Source: Cavia porcellus (taxonomy: Eukaryota > Chordata > Mammalia > Rodentia > Caviidae). From it: a DNA stretch of 64,000 nucleotides. Made by a program: the position numbers and the translations under genes. The stretch's first letter is position 1. Each line of letters opens with the position of its first letter. The notes beneath the pieces were generated by a model. That model made no database searches. It was not told the origin of the DNA and was given only the letters and a program-made list of their open reading frames with translations. The DNA lies in assembly GCF_034190915.1 (NCBI RefSeq), contig NW_026947487.1:121081701-121145700 (forward strand), read 5' to 3'. Positions 9,101-22,400 of the stretch are shown here, in pieces.

Positions 9101-12100
9101 AGATCAGGTGGCTTAGTGTGTTTCCAGTTGTTTCTACATCATCTAATCTATTCCATTGATCTTTGGGTCTCTTTCTTTCTTTCTTTCTCTTTTTCCTTTT
9201 TGGCTAGTACCACACTGTTCTGCTTCTTTTTTTTTTTTTTTTTTTTAATAGCAGCTTTACAGTATAATTTCAATTCAAGGTTGTAATATCCTGTCTTATC
9301 TTTGTTGCCCAGGTTCTAGGTCTTTTCTAGGTGGCTGACTGAGCATTTTTCATCTTTTGGCTCATTCATCAACTCGTTTTTTTTTTTTTTTTTAAACTCC
9401 ATTTGATTTCAAGAAGAAAAACAAAAAAAAGAAGAAAGAAAAATTTCAGAACCTCAACCAGGGAGCAACAATGGTGCATATATTGTACATTGTCATCCCC
9501 AAATCATTCACCCAGAGCACAAGACATCGACATTCAATTGTCTGAAAAATACCAGCACAAATCTTTCTCTTCAGTGAACTCAGAGAAATCAGTTGTGTAA
9601 CCATCTTAATTAGCATCTCTCTTTCTCTCTTTATATATTACACATATATATGAATGTATATGTTATTTCTTTCAGCTTCTCACACTAGTGAGAATATAAT
9701 GTTTGCATGTGTCTTATTTATTTCACTTATGGTTATGGTTGTGAGGTGGAATACTCTATAGACATCTACTAAGTCCATTTGCTCAAAAATTTGATGTAGT
9801 ACGGCTGGTCCGATGGCAGTGGGTTATCAGTGGGTTATATCACTAAAGTTGGTATACCACCCCCCACTGCTAAATTTGACTGGCTTTAAAAAAAAATTCG
9901 ATGTAGTTCTATTTCATTATTGCTTTTTTGTCTAGTTGATCTGTCTTTTTGTGACAGTGGGTATTGAGGTCTCCCAATACAATTGTGTTAAGGCTCATGT
10001 GATTTTTCATGCCCATTAATAATTGTTTTATGTAGCTGGGTGCACTAATATTTGTTGCATATGTATTTGTGATTGTTATCTCTTCCTCTTGGATTGTTCC
10101 CTTTAGAAGATTGTAGTGACTTTCTTTATCTCTCTTAATCAGTCTTGGCTTGAAATTCACTTTATCTGCAAATAGAATAGCAACTCTTGCTTTTTTCTGG
10201 ATTCTTGTTGCACGGAATATTGTTTTCCATCCTTTAACTTTCAATCTATGAATTGTTTTTTTGATTAAATGTATTTCTTGGATGCAGCATATTGTTAGAT
10301 CTTGCTCCTTGATCCATTCTTCCAGTCTGTGTCTTTTGACTGGTGAATTGAGCTCATTAACATTAATGGTTAAAATCTGATATGTATTAATTTATCCTTG
10401 TCATGTTATTTTCATATTATTGGTTCCCCTGCTGCTGTTTTTCTTTTTCCCTTTCCTCTAATTGGTTGTCTGTCCTAGTGGATTCCTTCTATTAGGGTTC
10501 ATGGAGCTGTAGTCCTTACTGTTTCTTTCTAGAATGTCCTTCAGAACATTTTTGAGTGCTGGTCATGAATTTCCTCAGATGTTCTTTGCCATAAAAGTAT
10601 CTTGTTTCTCCATTAATTTTGAAAGGTAGTTTTGTGGGATATGTTGATCTGGGTTGAAATTGTTTTCCTTTAGAACTTGGAGTACTTCACTCCAAGCTCT
10701 CCTTGATGTGAGAGCTTGTGCTGAAAAGTCAGCTGTGGGGGCTGGGGATTTAGCTCAGAGGCATAAGCACCTGCCTTGCAAGCAGGCAGTCGTGAGTTCG
10801 ATGCCCCGTACCAATAAAAAAGAAAAAGACCAAAAAATAAAACAAAAAAAAAACCAAAAAACAAACAAACAAAAAAAACCCCAAAAAACTCAGCTGTGAT
10901 TCTGATGGGCTTTCCTTTGTAGGAATTTGTCTTTTTCTGTAACAGCTTTCAAGATTCTATTCTTGTGTTGAATTTCTGGAATCTTGACTATGATATGCCT
11001 GACTCAGGGCTATTTCTGATCATTGCTAATTGGAGTGCTATTTGCCTCACTTATTTGTATGTCAAATTCTTTTTCTCTACCAGGGAAGTTTTCTGTCACA
11101 ACGTCTGTTAAGATGTTTTTAATGTCATTTGTGGTGTCTGCTGCTTGTTCATTGACTTCAGTTATTCTATTTTGTCTCATGTAGCAGCTGCTGGATTGAT
11201 TTTTCATGTTCCCTTGCTAGTTTTGAGAAATCTTTCTTCTCATGGTCACTAACTGTAATCTGGTCTTGGACATCTGAGATTCAATATCTTACCCTGACAT
11301 TGGCCTAATCTGCTTTAGATACTTTCAGCAAAGTTTTATTCTCCTGGATATCTCATTGAATCTGCTTATGGACTCCATCTCTTTCCTATGTTCAGCTTCC
11401 ATAATTTTATGAAGCTCATCTATTTTTGTCTGGCTCCAACATCACTAAGCACAGTGTGTAATTTGGTAATCTCTGTAGTTATTTGAGAGATTATTTCTGA
11501 TTTCATTTTTTCCAGAGCCTCATTCAATTGCTTTGTTGTTACCACTTCAGAGGGATCTGGTGGGGGGCTTCCAGATTGTCTTACCTCAGTGCCCCCTGGG
11601 TTTGCCTTTGGTGAACTGGATGGGGTTGCATCTTGTTTAAGTATTTTCTCATTTCTTTTCTTTTTTAGTTTAATTCCTAGGGTAGTGCTTGTAAGTTACC
11701 TGTGGTGGGTTGCTTTATTGGTATATTTAGAACACTTAGGTGATGATTACTTCTCTGATGGATCTTCCAGGTGTAGCTGCTGGAAGATCTTAGCTCATCA
11801 GTTTATTGGAGATGAGAAGTTGTTGCTTGTTTGGCCTGCTTGCTGGTTCTTTGGCACTATGTCATAGTATTTCCTGTGACCCTTAATTAATCTCAGTTAT
11901 GGATTATCAGGACCAACAGCTGCTTGGAACAATTGTGTCAGTTTTGGCTGTAGTGGTACCAATAAGCATCAAACACAGCCTATAAAACAACAAACTGAAC
12001 TAACCCTTAATTTGCAACTTTTAACTATATGAACTAGATTTGTGATTATATAACAAAATGTAAAACCAACTAGATAATTATATGCAATATGTAAGTTCTC

Positions 12101-13364
12101 AATGTGTCAATTTTGCCCTCACGGTTAAAATTTAAAATGGGTTAAGGAGATAATAGAGAAGTGGAAAAACAGAAAGATTACAAGTAAAGTGGAGGACACA
12201 GATGGCACAACTTGAGAAAACTGATGCAGAAGAAATAAAAGAGAGGTGGAAGAGATAAAAGGTAGAACCAAACAGAACCACACCCAGAAAAAGGTTAGGA
12301 ACGACTCTCACACTCATAAAAAAACAATGAAAGAGAAAGAGAAATAAAAACAAGAAACAAACTGAATAAAACAAACAAGAAAAAAAGAAGGAAAAAGAGA
12401 GAGAAAAAAGAAGAAAGTCCACTTCCAGGAATCTCCAGGTTCACTATAGACCACTTGTGAAGACAGAGTCTCAAATAGTGCCACTGTATTCCAGCAAGCC
12501 AGCTGTTGCTTTTGGCAGAGTAGTAGATGACCTTAGCAGGCCTGTCTCGAGACCAGATTCACTGGGCTCTCCACAGTCCAGATAATTTTCATGGGTCTGC
12601 GCCTAGCTAGAAATTGCTGGAGGAAGCCAGCAGCAGTTCTGGTTAAAGGCTTATCCAGCCCAGCTCCAAATTGGCTCCTGGCCAATCGCTCTTTCCCAAG
12701 GGAGGACTGAGTCTTCTGCACTCACCGCCAGCCAGTCGGTGGTGTCCTCCAGGTCTGCGGCTGCCCTCCACTGTTGTGACTCTCTTCAGGAGCCTCTGGG
12801 GTCACCAGTCACCACCACCACCGTCATTGTCACTGTGCACCCCCAGGTTCCCATAGCTCCTCTCATGCAGTTAGTCTGGCTTTGGGCAAAGGTGCTGCCA
12901 GCTACCGTAGCCTTTTTCTTTGCTGAAGTTTTTCTTTTTACTCTCTCTGTGGCCTTCAGTTCACACTTCAGATTCTTTATGGGTCCAGGGGACCCACCGC
13001 TTCCTTCTTGTCTTCCTCACAGTGCTATATTCTAGTGTCTGGATGGTGACTCTCAGAGAGGCTACATTAAATTAAATTTATTTATTGTCTTGGTACTGGG
13101 AATCAAACTCAGGGCCTCATGCTTGCCAGGCAGGTGTTGTGCCACTGAGCTAAATCCCCAGATCTTCTTTTTTTTTTAATTTTAAAGAAAAAAAAATTTC
13201 AAGACATGATAATTAGAGGGTAACAATGGTTAATACATTGTGTATTGTTATCTTCAAATCACTCAAAATATAAAATATCTACATTTAATTAAATAATACT
13301 AGCACAAACCTTTTTCTTCAATGAACTCAGAGAAATCACTAGTATATCTTAATACACACACACA

Positions 13365-13414
<50 letters not shown>

Positions 13415-16400
13415 CCTACATTATTTCTTTCAGCTCATACTAGAGAGACAATATGACGTTTACACGTGTCAGTCTGATTTATTTCACTTATGAGTATCAT
13501 CTCCAGTTGCATCCATTTACCTATAAAAGTCTCAAATTTCGTCGGGCATGGTGGCTCACACCTGTAATCCCAGCACTTGGGAAGCTGAAGCAGGAGGATC
13601 GCTGCGAGTTCGAGACCAGCCTGGGCTACAAAGTGAGCTCAAGGCCAGCCTGAACTGCATAGTGAGATCATCCTGTCTCAGAAAGACAAAAAAAAAAAAA
13701 AAAAAAAAGTCTCAAATTTATCCATCTTTATGGCTTAGTACTCCATTGTATAAAATGTACCATATTTTTTTTTTTTTATCCAATCCTTGGTCGATGGGCA
13801 TTTAGGTTGTTTCCAAGATTTAGCTGTTACAAATTGTGCTGCCATAAACACAGGTGCCCATATATTGCTGTGGTATGATATTAGCATATCTTGATGATTG
13901 TTGATTACATAACCTTCTTCCTCTGATCACCTTCTGCCTGAGGGTCCTCATTTTTGAGCCCAGGTCAATTTGCTTTCCCAGAATTGCTGCAGTGTTGGCT
14001 ATATACTGAGGAGTGAGTGAATTTGGAACAGGTTCTTCCCCTTGACAGGGAGAAAGTGCATTTTTCTGCAAAGGATGTCCTACCCTTTGTGCTTCTCCAA
14101 GTGTGTCAGCAGGGTGTGTATGGGTGATGGTGGGAATATGCAGGGCAGAGTGATGTGCTCAGGTGAGTACTTCCATCAGGGGCACGAGAGAGGAAGCAAG
14201 ATGGAGAGGTTCCAGATAGGTCCTCCCAAAACGCCTATGGAAGCAAATGAGAGCCATCCAAGAAGGAGAAATCATTTGGCAGAATTACTTGACTTACTCA
14301 CTAATTTTTCTTCAATTCAAGGCACCCAAGAAGAAAGGGAAGAAAGGTAAAGCCAAAGCTGCCCCGATTGTGGATGGGCTTGCTCCAGAGGATATGAGCA
14401 AGGAGCAGGTGAGCAGGGCCTATGCTGTCTAATCTCAGGGTGGGATAGTGTTACCCAGCTCTCCTGCTTAACGTCTTATGTTTGCCACCCTTCTCCTCTT
14501 GGTCTGAATCCTCCTATTCTGTCTAAACCAGTTATACCCCTCCCATGTTCATGGGTTCCATCAGCTCCAGCTTTCAGATGCATTACATATTTTTTAAAAA
14601 GTAGGGCAGCAGCACCTGCCCGGCAAATGGAAGATCCTGAGTTCAATTCCCAGTACCAAAAACCAAATAAACAAAAAAACGCCACCAAAAAACATAAAGC
14701 TAGGTACAATGGTGCATTCTTGTAATCCCAGCTACTTGGGAAGTTGAGTCAAGAAAATTGCAAGTTGAAGGTCAGCCTGGGCAACTTACTGAGATGCTGT
14801 CTCAAAAACAAACCAAAAACCAACAAAGGACTAAGGATGTAGCTCAGTGATGGAGTGCTTGTCTAGTACGTCAAGGCTCTCAGTTGAATTCTCAGCACAT
14901 CCTCCCCCCTCGAAAAAGGTAAAACAAACAAACAAACAAACATAAAACAACGCCCAAAACCATTCACATTAAGGAACTTTCTAATGGGATGGTAGGAATT
15001 TAGATATTTAGAAAATGCCTTTCTAATGAAATAAGTTATTTTTAACTTTCTATGGTCTTTTAGTCCTACCTATGTATGCACCTGATGTTCACAGAGCTGT
15101 CATTATATTATGCACATGTATGGCACACTCCTTTAGTTACCATTAAACATTAGCATAAAAGGAAAGGTTTTTTCCAAGTCCATTTTATTTCAAAGAGAAA
15201 AAAATAGAACAAAATTTCAAAACACGACAATCAGGGGACAATGATGGTACATAATTGCACATTGCCATTTCCAAATCAGTCACCCAGAGCACAAGACATC
15301 TACATTCAACAATCTGAACAGTACCAGTGCAAATCTTTCTTTTCATTGTACTGAGAGAAATTAGTACTGTAACTACCTTAACTATTTTTTATGTACATAT
15401 ATATACATATACATATGTTGTTTCATCTTCTCACACTAATGAAACAATATGATGTTTACACAGGTGTGTCTGATTTGTTTCACTTGTGAGTACGGTCTTA
15501 AGTTGCATCCATTTACCTATGGAAGTCTCCAGTTTATCATTCTTTGTGACTGATAGTACTCTATTGTATAAAAATACCACACCTGGCAAAAAGAAAGTTT
15601 TTGAGAGGAACATGATTTTCCTAAAATCGTCTCAATATGTTTAAGTTAGTTATTGATGTTGATAAAAGTTCTATCCAGAGTGACAGGTCTCTTTATACAC
15701 AAAAAGAGACCTGTTACTTCTTAATATATATATCTGTTACTTTGGATCTGTCTATCAACATGGAAGGAGTTTTTTTTTTGTCTTTTTCGTTTTTATCGGT
15801 ACCAGGGATCGAACTCACAACTGCCTGCTTGCAAGGCAGGCGCTTATGCCACTGAGTTAAACCCCCAGCCCCACATGGAAGGAGTTTTGTTAGCCAGAGT
15901 TGGAGCTGATTGTGGGCCCTGGAACTGTGGTCATAGTGCTTTATTCACATGCAGGAATTTCAGGCTGTTCCACCAGAGGGGAGGTTTTGAGACTAGGGTG
16001 ACAGATGGAGATGGGATCAAGTGTTGATGTGAGCTGTTACTTGTACCTGGTTGCTTTGCATCCCTGAGGAGCTGGAATGTTGATGCAGTAGTGGTCAGGT
16101 GCTCTTGGGTCTGCAGAGCTGGGGCTGCTGCTGTACACTGGACAGTTGAGGTACAAACTCAGAGGCCTGCAGGTCCAGCAAGAGAATGGGGATGCAGATG
16201 ACCTGGAGACTCAGGCTCCTGTACAGGATAGCTTCACCAAGCTTTTGCCCTGAGGGCACTGGAATCCAGTGCTGTTTATTTTCAGATTTCTTTTCTTTTT
16301 TTTGCTATTGGGATTCAAACTCAGGACCATGTGCTTGCTTGGCGGGTGCTGCACCACTGAGTTATTTTCTTTGAGACACAGTGTCACTATGCAGTTCAGG

Positions 16401-19400
16401 CTGGCCTTGAGCTCATCATAGCCCAAGCTGGTCCTAAACTGATGGCAATCCTCCTACCTCAGCCTCTCCATTGCCAGGATTACAGGTGTACACCATAATA
16501 TTTAGCATATTTTTTTGATTTTTCAAGAGAAGCTAGAAATGTGGACATTGCTAGGAAATCAAATATTTAGTGATGACACAATCTAACACCCTGCAAGCCA
16601 ACCAGAGCAGATAGGAATCCTGCTTTCAGCTTTTCATTTCAGTGGCACTGAAGTGCTGTCATTTTTCTGAGGTGAAAGTCAGATTTTGTGGTGCCATGAG
16701 TACTCAGGGGGACCCCAGCCCTTGGCCAACCAGCCCCTTGTCCGAGCTGCAGGTTGCATTTGGTTTTGTTGAAGTGAGAAAGGTGGTTTCCCTATGGGGA
16801 ATGTGGTCATGGGAAAGAAGAAACTTTACAGTCAATGGCCTGGGGCTGTGCCCAAAGATAACTATTTTCAGGGAAATCAGGTCCCCAGGAAGCTGGGTAG
16901 CTGTCCTACTTTTTTCTTTAACCTATTTGCAGTTGGCTTTGGACCAAAATCTGTTGAGTTTTAGACATCTACTGGTTTTGTGTATTTTTTGTTTAACATT
17001 GTATCTTTAAAGGGGAATATTTTTTCACGTATTTTGTGGAGACGTTTACATGCTGCTACATCATTTTCATATCAATTTTTTCATTTATAGTTCTTCTGAT
17101 TGATATACTATAACTTTCAGCCATTTTCTTAGTTAAAATTATTTTACATAATTTTATTGTTAAGTTTTTTTTTGTGTGTGTGTGTGTTTGAGATAGGGTC
17201 TCACTATGTATATTCAGGTTGGCCTTGAATCTTGAACTCACTATGTAAGCCCAGGCTGGCCTCGAACTAATTGCAATCCTCCTGCCTCAGCCTCCTGAGT
17301 ATTAGGGTTCAAGGTATGTGCCCCCACGCCTGACTTCATTTTTTTGTAGTTTTACAAATGTCTTGTTATAATAATAATGAGATTAATACCTTTAAGCCAA
17401 AAGCTTATTTTTTTTGAAGAATTTCTTTAATATAAGTTTGCAAGAATGACTGAATAGATATACTTGTTCTATGATAATTAGCCAAATTCAAAAAAATTCT
17501 GCCATTTATTGCATGCATCCTATCCCTGAAGCCTCCTGGCAACATGCTTTAACTTTCCACTTTGTGTTTATTTTTGGTAAGGTGGCCCCTCCCTTCTCTC
17601 TTCCTCCCTGAATCCACACCCTTTGCCAGGGCCCTTCCGGGCTGGGCTTCGGGGTCCCTGACCTACCTGCCCGGCCAGGTGGAAGAGCACATCAGGCGCA
17701 TCCGGGAGGAGCTAGATCGGGAGCGGGAGGAGCGCAACTACTTCCAGTTGGAGCGGGATAAGATCCACACATTCTGGGAAATAACACGGAGGCAGCTGGA
17801 GGAGAAAAAGGCTGAGCTGCGAAACAAAGACCGGGAGATGGAGGAGGCTGAGGAAAGGCACCAGGTGGAAATCAAGGTGAGTGAGGCTGGCCTGCCTGTG
17901 TATGTGAGGCTCAGTACAGGGGTCAGGTGGAGTGGCGTCATTTTCTGTCCTTGTTCTGGGGGTTTTTATGGGTTTTTATGTTGGAACGTGGGAGACTGAG
18001 GAAAAGAAACTGGATCCCCGCAGTGATGGGAGGGGCCCTGAGAGTCCTGCGTGGTATGGAGGGAGTGTGGGCAGGGGCAGAGTGACCTCCCTGCAGCCTG
18101 ACTCTGTTAACATGTGAGCTAGGTGACATGTACCTCCACTGCCAATCAGTGTTCTGCTCTGTCCTTGGGGCAGGCAAGCGGGATAACAGGTACAGCCTTT
18201 TGCTTGCAGGTGTACAAGCAGAAGGTGAAGCACCTGCTATATGAGCACCAGAACAATCTGACTGAGCTGAAGACCGAGGGTACTGTAGCCATGAAGCTGG
18301 CCCAGAAGGAGCACCGCATGCAGGAGGGCGCACTGCGCAAGGACATGCGTGTGCTCAAGGTGGAGCTCAAGGAGCAGGAACTGGCCAGCGAGGTGGTTGT
18401 GAAGAACTTGCGGCTGGTAAGTGTGTGGAGGGCGTGGGGACAGATGTGGGACATTAAGGCTTGTGCTGCCCAAATTCCTGGTTATTCAACAACCAGAATT
18501 CATGTTTCTGGGTAAAAACTTCTGCATTTTTGTAATTCATTGAAATACTTAAAAAAAAAAAAAAAAAAAACCCAAAACAGAAAAATCCCATGGCCAAACA
18601 ACCCCTACTTAAAGGGCCCAGTACAGAATTCTTGATGTTCTTGAAGGAATATCCAGCAGAGGATCTTTCTTCTGTGCTGTTGAGCCTGGCCCTGTACACT
18701 GTGTAGGAAACGGATCAGACCCAGATAGAAAAGCCAGTGTACAGAGATGTCCTGTGACCTAGCCTCAATGCTGCAGGAACTGTCATTCAGGCAGTGCTGT
18801 GAGGACCTGGCTTACTTGGAGGCTGGATTGGTCCTTCCTGAGAGAGGCTGGGAGTTCCCAGGTAGAGCTTGAAACTCATTTGCTGAGTGCTGGGCTGATC
18901 GGACCCATGACAGGCTATCTCCCTGCAGGAAAGGATGGAGACCACGTGTGGGACCTGAGACAGAACTGCTGTGTCAGGTGCAGTGTCACAGAGGGGATGA
19001 GTATGAAAGAGAAACAGAGAGATGGTCTGGGAGCTGAGTGAGGGCAGGGGCTGCAGGTTTCTGTAAGAGTTCTGACATTGCCTCACTAGAAAGTGATGTT
19101 TGGGCAAAGGCTGGATGGAGCTAGGCTCAGAGATGCCAGCCCAGGGAGAGGGATGGGCCGGTGGGGAGACTGGAGGCTGGAGGAGCCAAGGTGCTTGGAT
19201 GGCTGGATGCATGGCCTGGAAAGCGCCTGAGTCTGGACTGAGAAGCCAGCACATGTGCTTCCTGCCTGGGAGCTACCCAGCCCAGCAGACACCAGAAGAT
19301 ACCTGATGGCAGGGCCATTGTGGAAGATCATGGGGTTGCTAATGTCTGGGCCCTCCAGAGCAATCTGAGGAACACAATAGCTGGTTTCAAATTAATTTGG

Positions 19401-22400
19401 GACTCTAAAGCTTGGGTGTGGGGCTGTTACATGTTCAGTATTTATTCTTTTTTTTGATACCAGGGATTGAACTCAGGACCTTGCGCTTGCTAGGCAGGTG
19501 CTTATGCCGCTGAGCTAAATCCCCAGCCATCAGTATTTATTCTTTTGGGTAGCATAATTTGAATTTTTTTTTTGAGGGTACTGGGGATCGAACTCATAAC
19601 CTCATTCTTGCCAGGCAGGTGCTTGTTCTGCAGAGATATATCCCCAGCCCTGACCTTTTTTTGTTTAAAATTTCAATGTGTAATAATTGTTGATAAAAAG
19701 AATTTTTGAATGTTACCCTATGCAGCAATGAAGTGGGTTTATAAGAGCTGCAAGAGGCTATAGAGAGAGCCTGCAGCTCCTGTAGTTGCGGCTGCTGCCC
19801 TCTTGGACTCAGAAGCTACTTTGGTAGGGATGTGAGCTATGTATGGGACGGTGACAAATACCATGTTATTCTGGACATGTTTCATGAGTTCAGCAATGAG
19901 AGAGAAACCTAGTAACTAGTAGCAAGAGCACAAATTCACAGAGCTGGGATTGTCACGGGTGATGGGTGTGGGACAGAGTCATCCTGAAAGCAGTGGTGTC
20001 TAGTAACTTCTTGCTCTTGCCTGTCCAGAAACATGCTGAGGAGATCACCAAGATGCGGAATGACTTTGAGAGGCAAGTTCGAGGTCAGTTTCTCACGTAC
20101 ACACTGTGTACACAGTGTGAGGATCCCCTATCGGAAAAAGTACCGGAGATTGAACTCACGACCCCAAAATGCTTTTAACTCACTGTACAACCAAAATGAA
20201 ACAGCCCACATGCCAAGAGAGAATGAGGAAGTTCCCAAAGCCAGGGGACCATTCGGAATCCCAGAATGATTTATTCCCATGCAAGTTGCAGGAGCTGTGA
20301 ATACCATACACTTCCTCACTCCTGTATAGAGGCAATGGCTCTTTCATCTTACGAGTAACATTCTTAGAAGAGTCCTGGCTCCTGGCCCAAGAAGGCTCAG
20401 TTTTACCCTGCCTAGTTCCCTAGTCAGACCCTGTCACCTGTGGCTGGACAGCTGCCCAGTTGTGGCTGGTGTCTGCTGGGCTTAGCTGAGAGCCAACAGG
20501 GGAGTCCCATGTAAGTATCCACTGCTACGCCTGTCACTAGCGCACAAGGGCTGATGGTGGTCCAGGGGATGAGTATGTCACCTGTGAGCTGCACTGGAAG
20601 AACTCCTCAGCCCAGTTGGTCCTGGCAGAGCAGCCTTTATTCTGCCCACAATGGTAGCTCCCAGGTGCTGTGTACAGATTTCCTCTGTTCTTGAAGCTAC
20701 TGACACTTGTGCTTTCTCTGCTAAGCTTCTGTGAATGCTGCTACCTTTCAGAAATTGAGGCCAAGTGTGATAAGAAGATGAAAGTGCTGAGGGACGAGCT
20801 TGATCTGCGAAGAAAAACTGAGATCCACGAAGTGGAGGAGAGGAAAAACGGTCAGATCAATACACTGATGCAGCGCCATGAAGAGGCCTTCGCTGACATC
20901 AAGAACTACTACAATGACATCACGCTCAACAATCTGGCCCTCATCAACTCCCTCAAGGTACTGTTGTGGGGGGCTGGGTACCTCTGCACCTGTCGTAACA
21001 TGGGCTGCAGAACCTGGGGACAGGGACCCAGCTCTCAACCCCACCAGATCTCACAGTCCTTCTATAAGAATATGGACGATCACCTTGTGCTGCCTTAATT
21101 AGGAGCTGTCTATACTTGTATCTGTGGTCAGGATGCTTCTGTCAATGTGAGGAGTGTGAGGGAAGTGATAGTACTCAGGGGATTCTGGCCAGACACACCC
21201 AGGCAGAGCTGAAGTAGGCATCTCACTATGACCACTGAAGCCAGAGTGGGTAGTTTTCATGTCTCTTGGATGCTGGCAGTGCAGGGTTGTCTGCAATGGG
21301 AGAATGACCTTGGTGTGATTTTGAACAGAGTGCAATTTCTCAGTTTGCTGCATCCTAGGAAATTCAGAATAAGTTAAGACTGCAGAAACATCCTGGGCTT
21401 GGTGGCACACATCGTCTTCCCAGCATTCTGGGAGGTTAAGGCAGGAGGATGGAAAATTTGATCCCAGCCCGAGTAACTGAGTGACTTAATGAGACCCTAT
21501 CTCAAAATTAAAAAGAATAAAGGGGCTGAGGATGCAGGTTAGGGTGAAGACCCAGTCCCAGTACCAAAAACACAAAAATCTGTTTACACATAAAACAAGT
21601 CTAGGTTCCAGTGTGGGTATGGCTGGTGGGACCTGTTTGTCCCAGGTCCCAACCCCTCTGCACCTCACTGTACCACAGGATCAGATGGAGGACATGCGCA
21701 AGAAAGAAGAGCACCTCGAGCGGGAGATGGCGGAAGTGTCCTCACAGAATAGGCGCCTGGCAGATCCCCTCCAGAAGGCCCGGGATGAGATGGCTGAGAT
21801 GCAGAGGAAGATTAGAAACTATGAAAGGGATAAACAGATTCTGGTGGTGAGTTTCCTGCTGAGCTCCTCTTCTTGGCATGTGCTCTCCTGGGCTCAGGGA
21901 GAAGCACACAGGTGACATCTGGGCCCTGGCCAGCCTCAGCCTTTAGAGTGGAAAGGGAGAGTCAGGGAAACTGGCTTTCTCCTCTTGGCACTGCTCTGGG
22001 GTAGCTACATGGGTGGTGCTTCAGGAAACAAGGACTTATTCTCTGTGTGTCATGCTAATGGGCCTGCATTGCTTTTGGAGATTACTTCTAGTCTTACCAT
22101 CTCCCAGAAGCCCATGTTTGAGCTCTGAGTGCTTTCTGGCCCTTATCCCATTTCCTCCCCAGAGCACAAAAACACGTTTGAAGGTTACTGAGAAGGAGCT
22201 GAAGGACCTGCAGTGGGAACATGAGGTGCTGGAGCAGCGTTTCATCAAGGTGAGGTCATGGGGGCCTGGGTGGTCTCTGGGCTGGAAACAGAGCTGCCTG
22301 CATCTCAGTTCATGCAGCTTTTATAAGGTAATGACCTGTGGCCTGTTCTGTAGAAGGCCATGTCTCCCAGATCTGCAGAAGCAGTGTGTGCCTTGAGCAG

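Larger units (their letters stand above)
9376..11880 (-). mobile_element. L1, minus strand, with the RT part of ORF2 deleted
   Basis: It begins with an oligo(T) and a 3' UTR like the previous L1 (9376-9735), then near 9737 jumps straight to the endonuclease part of ORF2 (minus-strand 9909-10244: [29 protein letters not shown]). ORF1-like sequence follows to about 11.6 kb. Most of ORF2, including the reverse transcriptase, is absent. A Y4 RNA retropseudogene and an ID SINE are nested in it. The 5' boundary is not certain. Confidence 0.75.
13166..13882 (-). mobile_element. L1 3' end, minus strand
   Basis: A T-rich start and 3' UTR (motif AACTCAGAGAAATCACTAGT), then the ORF2 end, with sequence encoding the usual C-terminal residues reversed (TGGCTTAGTACTCCATTGTA; AAATTGTGCTGCCATAAACA). 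5'-truncated. Interrupted by a (TA)n run and a B1. Confidence 0.85.
6123..14321 (+). other. GAS8 intron 1, filled with retroelements
   Basis: An 8.2-kb intron with donor GTGAGG and acceptor TTCAATTCAAG. Its first 0.7 kb is GC-rich flank of the CpG island. The rest is mostly B1/ID SINEs and minus-strand L1 fragments, listed separately. No other exon was recognised. Confidence 0.85.
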
